From assembly GCA_035296705.1 (NCBI GenBank), contig DATHAL010000053.1, positions 5,331-69,330 of the forward strand: a DNA stretch of 64,000 bases, given 5' to 3'. Each line of letters starts with the position of its first letter. Positions within the stretch are counted from its first letter, which is position 1. Below the pieces are notes generated by a model that saw only the letters and a program-made list of their open reading frames with translations, had not been told where the DNA came from and did no database searches. Shown piece by piece: positions 8,115-15,175 of this stretch. Made by a program: the position numbers and the translations under genes. The stretch is from WHSW01 sp035296705 (GTDB lineage: Bacteria > Actinomycetota > Thermoleophilia > Solirubrobacterales > 70-9).

Positions 8115-8887
8115 TCCATGTGATCCAAGAACTGGCGAGTCCGCGAGTGCTTCGGGGAGCCGAAGAAACGATCCGGCGTGGCGCGCTCGATAACGAGGCC
8201 CTGATCCATCATCACCATCTCCGAGGCGATGCCCCGCGCGAAGTCGAGCTCGTGGGTAACCACGATCATCGTCATTCCCGCCTTGGCCAGCTCCTCGATG
8301 ACGTCGAGGACCTCGCGTACGAGCTCGGGGTCAAGTGCCGAGGTCGGTTCGTCGAACAGCATGACCTTCGGCTCCATGACGAGTGCCCTGGCGATCGCCA
8401 CGCGCTGTTGCTGGCCGCCCGAGAGCTCCGAGGGATACGCATGGGCGCGCTCGGCGAGTCCGACACGCGCGAGCATTTCGTCAGCGCGCTCCCTCGCCTC
8501 GTGGCGACTCAGGCCGCGCACCGTCACAAGCGCAGTCTGGACGTTGCCTTCGGCGGTCAGATGTGGAAACAGGTTGAAGCGCTGGAAGACCATGCCGATA
8601 TTGGCCCGCTCGCGAGCAAGCTGGCGCTCCCGCGTGAATGCGATCCGTCCGCGGATTTCGCCGATCGGCTCCCCCTCGAGCCGAATTTGCCCTTCGTCTG
8701 AGGCCTCGAGAAGAGCCAGGCAGCGAAGAAATGTGCTCTTCCCGGATCCCGACGGACCGATGATCGCCTTGACCTCCCCGCGCCCGACCGTCAGGTCCAC
8801 CTCCTTGACGACTGCCTGTCCCTCATAGATCTTCGACACGCCCGCCGCTTCCAGCACGGGAACGGTTGTCATCCCGGAGCTCGTCAT
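8111..8887 (-). CDS. polar amino acid ABC transporter, ATP-binding protein (GlnQ type)
   Basis: ATPase of an uptake system for polar amino acids or related amines. It contains Walker A GPSGSGKS, signature LSGGQQQRVAIARAL, Walker B VMLFDEPTSALDPE and the switch His (VTHELDFA). The chosen start is ATG at 8887, which overlaps the permease stop as ATGA; longer in-frame starts run back into the permease gene and are rejected. This gives 258 residues, normal for GlnQ-type proteins. The stop overlaps the GntR start by four bases. Confidence 0.94.
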   Translation of the reverse strand: MTSSGMTTVPVLEAAGVSKIYEGQAVVKEVDLTVGRGEVKAIIGPSGSGKSTFLRCLALLEASDEGQIRLEGEPIGEIRGRIAFTRERQLARERANIGMVFQRFNLFPHLTAEGNVQTALVTVRGLSRHEARERADEMLARVGLAERAHAYPSELSGGQQQRVAIARALVMEPKVMLFDEPTSALDPELVREVLDVIEELAKAGMTMIVVTHELDFARGIASEMVMMDQGLVIERATPDRFFGSPKHSRTRQFLDHME

Positions 8888-9633
8888 CCGGCGCCCTCCG
8901 CCCGGACGCCGGGCGCCTCCGTTCGTGTCCGCGGAAGGCCCCAGCGCCGCCCGGCCCGCGTACGCCACTCGTAGCGACGCTCGAGGCGCATCTGAATGAC
9001 CATCAGGATGCTGACGATGACCAGGTAGTAGGTCGCCGCGGCCGCGTAGAACTCCGCGTACCGGAACGTCGCCGAGATGTTCTGCTGCGCGACGGTCAGG
9101 AGCTCCTGAAGGGAGATGACCGACGTGAGGCTCGTGAACTTGAGCATGGTGATCAGCTCATTGCCGGTCGGCGGGATCGCGATGCGGATCACCTGAGGCA
9201 GGACGATCTTTCGCATCGACTGGACGGGCGTCATTCCCAGGGCCTTCGCGGCGAGGCGCTGCTCAGGATCGACCGACAAGAGCGCGGCCCGAATGATCTC
9301 CGCCATGTACGCGGCTTCTGCCAAGGACAGGCCGATGAAGCCCGCAAGGAACGGGGTGAACCAGTCCTCAGTGAGGGCCGGGATGAGCTGGGGCAGGGCG
9401 TTCCAGATCAACAGCAGCCACAACAGCGTCGGAATCGCCCTGAAGATCCACGCGTAGACGCCGGACAGCGCTCGCAGCGGAAACGCCCTACTGGTCCGCA
9501 TCAGCGCAAGCACGAAGCCGAGGACCGTTGCCGCCACCTGCGAGGCGAGGGCGAGCGTGATCGTCAGGAAGGCTCCGTGAAGGAACTCACTAGACGTCAG
9601 TGCGTCCCAGTAGATCCCTGAATCGAACTCCAT
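8884..9633 (-). CDS. polar amino acid ABC transporter, permease (HisM/GlnP type)
   Basis: Inner-membrane permease of 249 residues with about five hydrophobic segments (FLTITLALASQVAATVLGF, YAWIFRAIPTLLWLLLIW and others). It has the EAA loop typical of the family, EAAYMAEIIRAALLSVDPEQ, followed by KALGMTPVQSMRKIVLPQ. The start is ATG at 9633, because upstream in-frame starts would overlap the binding-protein gene. Only one permease is encoded, so it presumably forms a homodimer. It lies 31 bases after the binding-protein gene and overlaps the ATPase start. Confidence 0.93.
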   Translation of the reverse strand: MEFDSGIYWDALTSSEFLHGAFLTITLALASQVAATVLGFVLALMRTSRAFPLRALSGVYAWIFRAIPTLLWLLLIWNALPQLIPALTEDWFTPFLAGFIGLSLAEAAYMAEIIRAALLSVDPEQRLAAKALGMTPVQSMRKIVLPQVIRIAIPPTGNELITMLKFTSLTSVISLQELLTVAQQNISATFRYAEFYAAAATYYLVIVSILMVIQMRLERRYEWRTRAGRRWGLPRTRTEAPGVRAEGAG

Positions 9634-9664
9634 TGTCGGCGGACCGCCCAGAGCTCGGCCGGCG

Positions 9665-10585
9665 CTAACCCTCCTTCGCCTCGATCGGCTTGTCGACCGC
9701 GATCCCTTCCGCTGGCATCGCGCTCGCCTCGGCGAACTCCTGCAGCTGACCGCTCTTCTCGAGTTCGGAGAGCGCGTCATAGAGCTTCTCACCAAGCTCG
9801 GGATTGTCCGGCTTGTAATAGACGCCGAACGTCTCGGCATCCGGGAATGTGTAGGCGATCTCGAAGACTCCGGGCTGCTGCTGTTCACGCGCCGCGACGT
9901 CGATGTCCTGGGTGATCGCGGCGTCGGCGCGGCCGGAGGCCACCTGCTGGATCGCGTCGTTGAACTTGTCGTAACCCTGAACGTTCGATGCCTCGAGGCC
10001 GTTGGCCTCGTTGTCATCCGAGATCTGTTGAGCCAGGCGCAGCAGATTGCTGCCGGTCTGTGAGGTCACCGTCTTTCCGGCGAGGTCTTCCGGTGATGAG
10101 ATGTCCCCGGGGTTGCCGGCGGGCACCATGATCACGGACGCCGTCTCCTGCAGCGGGACGGCGCTGAACGTTTTTGTGCGTTCGGGGTCGATGAACAAGC
10201 CGGACCAGGCCACGTCGCAGCGACCTGAGTCGAGCGCGGGCAGGATGCCACTGAAGGAGGTCTCCTGGAAGACCGGCTCGACGCCCCAGATCTCGGCAAC
10301 GGCCTTCGCGGTATCGATGTCGAACCCGATGTACTCGCCGTTCTCGTCGAAGCTCTCGAGCGGTGGATACGAGGGGTCGGTGCAGACCGTGAACTCCCCG
10401 TCGTTGACCAGCTCAGCAGGCGGCGAGACCGACTCCGCGGCCGTGGTCTCCTCGGACGGCGAGTCGGTCGCGCTGTCGCTCGAGTCATCGTCCCCGCAGC
10501 CAGCGACCATCAGCGCCCCCGCAACCGCGATCACACCTAGCCGGGTCGCGCCGGCACCCTGAAACAGTCTCAGTCCAGCAAACAT
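9665..10585 (-). CDS. polar amino acid ABC transporter, substrate-binding lipoprotein
   Basis: Extracellular family 3 solute-binding protein of 306 residues. The signal peptide ends in the lipobox MVAGC, followed by an acidic Ser/Asp/Glu-rich linker and then a type 3 binding fold beginning EFTVCTDPSYPPLESFDENG with YIGFDIDTAKAVAEIWG. The ligand-contact region (aromatic and Asp residues around FDIDTAKA, and SGRCDVAWSGL) fits an amino acid or amine, but the exact ligand is not predictable. It is the first gene of the left island operon and is transcribed away from the TauE/GGT operon. Confidence 0.92.
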   Translation of the reverse strand: MFAGLRLFQGAGATRLGVIAVAGALMVAGCGDDDSSDSATDSPSEETTAAESVSPPAELVNDGEFTVCTDPSYPPLESFDENGEYIGFDIDTAKAVAEIWGVEPVFQETSFSGILPALDSGRCDVAWSGLFIDPERTKTFSAVPLQETASVIMVPAGNPGDISSPEDLAGKTVTSQTGSNLLRLAQQISDDNEANGLEASNVQGYDKFNDAIQQVASGRADAAITQDIDVAAREQQQPGVFEIAYTFPDAETFGVYYKPDNPELGEKLYDALSELEKSGQLQEFAEASAMPAEGIAVDKPIEAKEG

Positions 10586-10709
10586 AATCGCTCCTCTCCG
10601 TGCGACAAACCGGGGCCGACGTTATATGATATTTCCTACCGGTGTCAAGCCCACGCCCAGCACCAGTAGCCGAGCGGGTGGCCAGCGGATTTTATATGAT
10701 GTCCTCCCG
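10586..10709. promoter_or_regulatory. divergent control region of the island with twin TTATATGAT repeats
   Basis: The 124 bases between the divergent operons are AT-rich and contain two identical TTATATGAT elements in direct orientation at 10622-10630 and 10692-10700, spaced 70 bases apart. The first extends to ATATGATAT, a palindrome with an odd centre. They may be operators for the GntR protein. Alternatively the TATGAT inside each is a plus-strand -10; the second would start transcription almost at the ATG at 10710. Both roles can coexist. Confidence 0.5.
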
Positions 10710-11114
10710 ATGGAGGGGCTCGCGGCTACAGGGAACGGAACTCCGACACGGGCCGAGCTGTCGTGGAAGCTGATCCTCGCCATCGGGCTCGTGGGCGGCT
10801 TTCTCTCGGGCCTTCTCGGGATCGGCGGCGGCACCGCGATGGTTCCCCTCCTCGTTCTCCTCGGCGGCCTTTCACAGCGCGAGTCCCACGCCACCAGTCT
10901 CGCGGCGATGATTCTCATCGCCGCCGCCGCGTTGGTTGTCTACGGGGGCGCGGGGCGCGTCGACGTTCTCTCCGCGGTCGCTCTTCTTCTCGGTTCTCTG
11001 GTCGGAGCGCGACAAGGTGCCCACCTGCTGTCCAAGGCACCCGAGCGAACCTTGAAGGCCAGTTTTGGGGTCTTCCTGCTTATCGCCGCCGCCCTGCTGG
11101 CCTTTGAGCAATGA
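10710..11114 (+). CDS. half-size TauE/SafE-family permease, first subunit
   Basis: Membrane protein of 134 residues with four hydrophobic segments and the TauE/SafE signature GLLGIGGGTAMVPLLVLL, followed by HATSLAAM. Full-length family members (about 250 residues, eight helices) export sulfite, sulfonates or organic acids and contain two such repeats; this protein contains one. The next gene encodes another single repeat, with the two genes overlapping as ATGA, so the pair probably forms a heterodimeric transporter. The start is ATG at 10710; an earlier ATG at 10626 would begin inside the promoter repeat. Substrate unknown. Confidence 0.82.
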   Translation: MEGLAATGNGTPTRAELSWKLILAIGLVGGFLSGLLGIGGGTAMVPLLVLLGGLSQRESHATSLAAMILIAAAALVVYGGAGRVDVLSAVALLLGSLVGARQGAHLLSKAPERTLKASFGVFLLIAAALLAFEQ

Positions 11115-11509
11115 GCACCGCTCTGTTTGCCTTCCTGATCGTGTTTGGCGTGCTCGTTGGAGTCCTGTCCGCGGTGCTTGGCGTCGGCGGCGGCATCTTC
11201 ATGGTGCCAGCGCTCGTCTTGATTGCCGATTTCAGCCAGCAGGAAGCGCAGGCCACCTCGTTGCTTGTCATCGTGCCGACGGCCGCAGTGGCCACTTTCG
11301 CGTTGCAGAAGAAGCAGATCGGCGACGTGCGCCTTGCGGCGAAGCTCGCGCCCCTCGGAATTCTTGGGGCTGCGGGCGGCGCAGCGGTGGCGTTGGCGGT
11401 CTCGGGACAGGCGCTGCGCTACACCTTCGCCCTGCTCCTGGTGATCGTCGGCGCGAGGCTCCTTTGGGACGCGCGCAACGATCCAGAGCCGACAGGCGGC
11501 CGACGATGA
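11111..11509 (+). CDS. half-size TauE/SafE-family permease, second subunit
   Basis: Membrane protein of 132 residues with four hydrophobic segments, carrying the same repeat signature as its neighbour (AVLGVGGGIFMVPALVLI, then ATSLLVIV). The start overlaps the first half-gene's stop (ATGA) and its own stop overlaps the gamma-glutamyltransferase start (ATGA), so stoichiometric coupled translation is likely. The two halves differ enough that this is not a recent tandem duplication. They correspond to the two repeats of a normal single-chain TauE/SafE protein. Alternatively each may homodimerise. Confidence 0.82.
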   Translation: MSTALFAFLIVFGVLVGVLSAVLGVGGGIFMVPALVLIADFSQQEAQATSLLVIVPTAAVATFALQKKQIGDVRLAAKLAPLGILGAAGGAAVALAVSGQALRYTFALLLVIVGARLLWDARNDPEPTGGRR

Positions 11510-13032
11510 CGCAACTCGCGCTGGCGACTCCTCACGCGCTTTCGACATCCGCCGGTGTCGAGGCGTTTCGACGCGGCGGCAACGCCCTCGACGCCGCACT
11601 CGCTGCCGCCGCGTCCCTGACGGTGACCCTGCCGGACAACTGCGCACTCGGCGGAGACCTCATCGCGATCGTCCGCCGACCGGACGGCGATGTCAGCGTG
11701 ATCAATGCCTCGGGCCCTGCCGCCGCCGACGTCGAGGTGGAAGGCCTGCGTGAACGACATGGCCTCACGATGCCGGCGTTCAGCGCCGATACCGTCACAG
11801 TTCCCGGCCTGCTCGACGGGTGGGAGACCATCTGGAGACTCGGAGCCGAGCGGCCATGGGAGGCGATCTTCGGCGCTGCCACCGAGCAGGCGTGTGAGGG
11901 GGTTCCCGTGGCTGAGTCTGTGGCGACGGCGCTCGACCGCTACTCCGCCCGCTTGCGTTCGGATCCGGGGATGTCGCACGTCTTCTTCGCTTCGGGTCGC
12001 GCGTTAGGCGTTGGTGAAACGCTCGTGCAGCGTGAACTGGCTTCGACGCTCGAGCACGTAGCCGAGGCGGGGGCGCGGGCCTTCTATGAGGGAGAGATCG
12101 GGCGCACCTGGCTCGAGGCGGTCATCGAGAGAGGGTCCGCGCTCTCCCCGGACGATCTCGCCGGCTTCGAGACGGAGGTCGCGGAACCGCTGGTGGGGGC
12201 CCACGCCGGTCAGCAGGTATTCGCCGCGCCGCCGAACTCACAGGGTGCGTTGTTGCTGAAGACCCTGGCGATGGTCCGTGACGAGGAACTGGATCCATTG
12301 TCGGAGGACGCGCCCCGGTTCGCTGCCGCATTCGAGGCGGCTACGGATGCGCGTGCGCAGTATCTGGCCGACCCACGGGTCGTGGAGGTCCCGCTGGACC
12401 TGCTGCTCGGCGTCGAGGATCGCCCGACCTCATCCCCGCACAGGCCGGCGCGGGACGGAAGCGGCGACACGGTTGCGCTGGTCGCCGCGGATCAGAAGGG
12501 CTGGGCGATCTCGCTGATCCAAAGCCTCTTCGACTCGTTCGGGTGCGGGATCCTCGATCCGCACACAGGGATCATCGCCCACAATCGCGGCAGCTTCTTC
12601 AGCCTGGACCCGACATCGTTGAACGTGCTGGCCCCGGGCAAGCGCCCGGTGCACACGCTCTCCCCCGCTCTCGTCCAAGAAGAGGGACGGCTGCAGAATG
12701 TCCTCGGGACGATGGGTGGCTTGGCGCAGACCCAGATCCTCACTCACGTTTTGATGCACCTGCGGCGTGGCGGGGGCGTCGCGGAGGCGGTCGGTGCGCC
12801 GCGCTGGACGCTCGGGGCAATCGAGGCGCAGGGCGACAGCGCCGCGATTCAAGCCGAAGCCGACGTTCCGCAACAAGCGATTGACGCGCTTCGGGCCGGT
12901 GGCTGGTCTATCACGAGGATTCCCGCGCGATCGCTCGACGTGGGCGACGCTGCGGCTATCTGCCGAGATGATGCGGGCGAGTTGTCAGCCGCCGCCGATC
13001 CACGCGGGCCAGGGTCGGCGGTGGTGTGCTGA
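11506..13032 (+). CDS. gamma-glutamyltransferase-family Ntn-hydrolase (cytoplasmic)
   Basis: Protein of 508 residues of the GGT family, which hydrolyses or transfers gamma-glutamyl or acyl groups after self-cleavage. The predicted nucleophile is T322 in SGDTVALVAADQKG. Downstream the family pattern SLIQSLFDSFG and the late Gly-rich NVLGTMGGLAQTQ can be seen. N-terminal AGVEAFRRGGNALDAALAAAA is typical of the large subunit. No signal peptide is present, unlike classical secreted GGT, so the substrate is probably met inside the cell after import. The start ATG at 11506 overlaps the permease stop. It is closer in look to YwrD/acylase-like members than to glutathione-specific enzymes. Confidence 0.9.
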   Translation: MTQLALATPHALSTSAGVEAFRRGGNALDAALAAAASLTVTLPDNCALGGDLIAIVRRPDGDVSVINASGPAAADVEVEGLRERHGLTMPAFSADTVTVPGLLDGWETIWRLGAERPWEAIFGAATEQACEGVPVAESVATALDRYSARLRSDPGMSHVFFASGRALGVGETLVQRELASTLEHVAEAGARAFYEGEIGRTWLEAVIERGSALSPDDLAGFETEVAEPLVGAHAGQQVFAAPPNSQGALLLKTLAMVRDEELDPLSEDAPRFAAAFEAATDARAQYLADPRVVEVPLDLLLGVEDRPTSSPHRPARDGSGDTVALVAADQKGWAISLIQSLFDSFGCGILDPHTGIIAHNRGSFFSLDPTSLNVLAPGKRPVHTLSPALVQEEGRLQNVLGTMGGLAQTQILTHVLMHLRRGGGVAEAVGAPRWTLGAIEAQGDSAAIQAEADVPQQAIDALRAGGWSITRIPARSLDVGDAAAICRDDAGELSAAADPRGPGSAVVC

Positions 13033-13391
13033 TGGCCGGAATCGAGGTCATCAAGCCCCTGAGCGCCGAGACCGGAACAGCCTTCGTTCCGCCAACCGAG
13101 GCATACGAAACCGTCTCCGCAGAATGGCGCGAAACCGAATATCACTCCTTTCGCGACCCCAGCGACAACGTTCTGGGCGCCTACTGGGAAGGCGAGCCGG
13201 GACTCGTGCGGCTCGGAACGTGGCCTTACGACGAGCTCTGTGTGCTTCTGTCCGGACGGCTCGCCCTGATCGACGACGACGGCAACAGGGTCGAGTTCGC
13301 GGCGCCACAAGCATTCGTGATCCCGCGCACCTTCAGCGGATCGTGGGAGACCATCGAGTCCACACGGAAGATCTTCGTCGCCATCAAGTGA
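13032..13391 (+). CDS. Cupin_3 (DUF861) domain protein
   Basis: Small single-cupin protein of 119 residues. The motif region WPYDELCVLLSGRLALIDDDG and AFVIPRTFSGSWETIES matches the Cupin_3 family, often found beside amine and gamma-glutamyl-amine catabolic genes. Its first motif lacks the usual paired His metal ligands, as is common in Cupin_3. The start ATG at 13032 overlaps the GGT stop (TGATG). It is the last gene of the right-hand operon and ends four bases before the attR-like repeat. Function unknown; it may be a sensor or a minor enzyme. Confidence 0.85.
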   Translation: MAGIEVIKPLSAETGTAFVPPTEAYETVSAEWRETEYHSFRDPSDNVLGAYWEGEPGLVRLGTWPYDELCVLLSGRLALIDDDGNRVEFAAPQAFVIPRTFSGSWETIESTRKIFVAIK

Positions 13392-13395
13392 TCAC

Positions 13396-13452
13396 AGGTT
13401 GAGGGCCTAGTGAGCCGCAAGGCTCGTGGAGGCGACTCCTTCGGCCGCACTC
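13396..13452 (+). repeat. decayed 3' copy of tRNA-Leu(GAG): putative attR
   Basis: These 57 bases match the tRNA-Leu 3' segment at 3608-3667 except for T to A in the anticodon stem, loss of two bases in the T-loop and loss of one base near the acceptor. No 5' half is present, so it cannot be a tRNA. It marks the far end of the inferred island. I see no gene from here to 13625. Confidence 0.75.
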
Positions 13453-13625
13453 CCATGCGCTTGATCAAGCGCGTTCCCTCTTCGCTGAACGAACGCGCTG
13501 ATTGCGGCGCCGAAGCGCGCGGGCACCAAACCGGGCAGCCGAGCCCGCTACTGCCGAGTTTCAGCGGGGGCCGGCCCGTCCGCTCGCGGGCAGGTGGGCT
13601 TGCATCCTCTAACCGCGTCCGGCCT

Positions 13626-14276
13626 CTACATCGCGCCGTATCGGTCGAATCGGCTCGCGCTTTCGTCATCCTCGCAAGCCTCATACCGCGCAAAGTCGCG
13701 CGTCTGCGCATACTCGTTGATGCACTTCATCCCGCCGAAGGTGCCGAGCCTCTCGATCTGCCAGTTTTCGCCGACCAGCGTCCACTCGACCGCACTCGTG
13801 ATGGGCCCGCGAACGGTCGCCGTCGCTCTCGATCCGTCGACGACTACGTCCTCGATCCTCGTGCGCTCCAGGAGGAACGACCTGGTCCGGTCGCACGGCT
13901 TGTTCTGCACCGCCTCCCAACGGGCAACGCCTTCCTCAGTAAAGGACACGTCGCAAGACCAGGTGGGCGCGCTCCGCGCGCAGGCGCATATAGGAGCCGT
14001 CGACCAGAGTCCTCCTTCGGCGTAATTCGCGAAATCCAGCCAAGCGGTTTCGATCGCGCTGACCGCCTCCTCCTCGGACGGCAAGCCCGCCTCATATGCG
14101 CTCTGCGGGATCGCACCCGCGACATCGCAGTTCGCCGCGTCGCCCGTGGTCGGCGAAACGCACGCTTCGACGTCGCCGTCGCCCCCCGTCACCAGGGCGG
14201 TCACCCCCGCCGCCCCTGCGGCCAGGAGTATGGCCCCTAATCCGCTCAACACCACGGGACGTATCCGCATGGTCAC
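13626..14276 (-). CDS. hypothetical secreted protein, cysteine-containing
   Basis: Protein of 216 residues not assigned to a named family. The N-terminus (VVLSGLGAILLAAGAAGVTALV) is a signal peptide or membrane anchor. The exported part contains seven or more cysteines (CVSPTTGDAANC, CACARSAPTWSC, CDRT, KCINEY, YEAC) that could form disulfides. The middle (VVVDGSRATATVRGP, EWTLVGENWQIERLG) has the alternating pattern of an NTF2-like beta-rich domain. It lies just outside the attR-like repeat and reads toward it. The start is ATG at 14276 or two codons later. Confidence 0.6.
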   Translation of the reverse strand: MTMRIRPVVLSGLGAILLAAGAAGVTALVTGGDGDVEACVSPTTGDAANCDVAGAIPQSAYEAGLPSEEEAVSAIETAWLDFANYAEGGLWSTAPICACARSAPTWSCDVSFTEEGVARWEAVQNKPCDRTRSFLLERTRIEDVVVDGSRATATVRGPITSAVEWTLVGENWQIERLGTFGGMKCINEYAQTRDFARYEACEDDESASRFDRYGAM

Positions 14277-14576
14277 GACCTATGACCTTAACCCGACTTG
14301 CGCCGCCGGTGGGCCGTCTCGCCGGCTGCAGCCGCTCGGGTATGCCCGGACCTAGGCCGCGGTCGGGGCGCCCGCGAGAGCGCCGTGGGGGAGAGACATC
14401 CGCGGGCGCCTACGGCGCAGGTAGCACGGCCGTGGCCCTCGCCTGCGGGGCGCTCGTGCCCCGCGAGCGAGCGGCCCGCGACCTCCTCCTCGAGCTCCTC
14501 GGGGAGGTCAGCACGCGTCTGAGCAGCGAAACCTGCTTCAGCAAGTGGAGAGCCAACTCAGCTGATCCGTTGCGCC

Positions 14577-14640
14577 AAAGGTTGATGGCCCTGCGCCCCT
14601 CACGGGCGTGGAGGTTTGACTCCTGCCCATCGTCATCGAG
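14577..14640 (+). repeat. second tRNA-Leu-like 3' remnant
   Basis: This sequence aligns with the anticodon-to-acceptor half of a class II tRNA: AAAGGTTGATGGCCCTG, a clean variable-arm hairpin CGCCC-CTCAC-GGGCG, then GTGGAGGTTTGACTCCT and GCCCATC. The variable arm differs from the tRNA-Leu(GAG) at 3579 yet pairs well, so it derives from a different leucine tRNA. I could not find a matching 5' half, so it is probably a remnant. Confidence 0.5.
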
Positions 14641-14669
14641 GTGACGTCGCGCAACCGGTGAGCAACGAC

Positions 14670-15038
14670 TCAGCCGGGCCGGCGTAACAGCCGACGCCGG
14701 CGCGCGCGCAGCGGCGCTCTGCGGTAGCGGCGGCCGGGCGAGCGCATTCGACGGCACACCGGGGCCGCGCTGCTCCGTCCCGCAGACATGTGTCGGCGAC
14801 TCGAGCGTTGCCGCCCGGCGAAGCACCCGGAGCCCACCGCGACCGGGGCGGGGATGACACCGCCATCTGCGGTGGTCGGATTTCCGGACCCCATCAGCCA
14901 AGCGGTCGTCAGCACTGATCCGACGATCACCAACGCGCACGCCGCGGCCCCCGCGAGGCACAGCGCCCCCGCGACGGCGGCGGTTGCGACCAACAGCGAC
15001 ACGCGCGGGTGGTCAAGGTGCTTGCTTCGCCCCAGCAC
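14670..15038 (-). CDS. doubtful small membrane-anchored protein, possibly truncated
   Basis: This open frame of 122 codons has one or two hydrophobic segments (SLLVATAAVAGALCLAGAAA, then LVIVGSVLTTAWLM) followed by an Arg-rich tail that does not look like real protein. The hydrophobic start and short Thr/Ala-rich spacer recall N-termini of exported cell-wall enzymes on conjugative elements. It may be the 5' remnant of such a gene with a later frameshift. No ribosome-binding site is well placed before the GTG at 15038. Confidence 0.25.
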   Translation of the reverse strand: MLGRSKHLDHPRVSLLVATAAVAGALCLAGAAACALVIVGSVLTTAWLMGSGNPTTADGGVIPAPVAVGSGCFAGRQRSSRRHMSAGRSSAAPVCRRMRSPGRRYRRAPLRARRRRLLRRPG

Positions 15039-15131
15039 CTCCTGAACCTACGACCGTGAGCGAGCCGCGCCATCGCGGGAGACACGGAATTCGCGTCCGT
15101 AATTCCTACGGACTGGACCGCCGAGACAGTG

Positions 15132-15160
15132 GAGCCCCCGGCCCTGAGGGCCGGGGGCTC
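15132..15160. terminator. large perfect hairpin downstream of the DUF11/RTX-like gene
   Basis: A 13-bp perfect GC stem (arms 15132-15144 and 15148-15160) with a 3-base loop lies 16 bases after the stop of the minus-strand secreted-protein gene. No T-run follows on either strand, so it would act as a barrier hairpin rather than a classical intrinsic terminator. Confidence 0.6.
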
Positions 15161-15175
15161 ACCTACGCGTCCGAG

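Larger units (their letters stand above)
3665..13452. mobile_element. putative tRNA-Leu-integrated genomic island, mobility genes lost
   Basis: A segment of about 9.8 kb bounded by the intact tRNA-Leu 3' end on the left and a degenerate copy on the right. It contains only two divergent operons (importer, regulator, kinase/PLP fusion, SDR; split permease, GGT-like enzyme, cupin) and no integrase, relaxase or transposase. Gene sequences here are visibly less GC-saturated at third positions than in neighbours. The decayed right repeat implies an old, immobile insertion. The boundaries are inferred from the repeat alone. Confidence 0.65.
14277..15131. other. 855-base stretch without a confident gene
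   Basis: No open frame here has convincing coding character. It holds a tRNA-Leu-like remnant (14577-14640), a doubtful minus-strand membrane peptide (14670-15038) and a large hairpin just beyond its right end. The mixture of remnants beside a probable insertion site suggests decayed mobile DNA. Confidence 0.5.

Noticed and set aside
10626..10709. Longer start for the first half-TauE gene at 10626
   Set aside because: It would begin inside the TTATATGAT element and adds a hydrophilic leader that does not fit the family; ATG 10710 is better.
3665..13452. Search for an integrase, transposase or relaxase inside the inferred island
   Set aside because: All frames are accounted for by metabolic, transport and regulatory genes; I found no recombinase motif.
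14541..14640. A complete functional tRNA at the second remnant
   Set aside because: I could not pair a 5' acceptor or D-arm with the 3' part, and the loop would read GAT on a class II tRNA body, so it is treated as a remnant.
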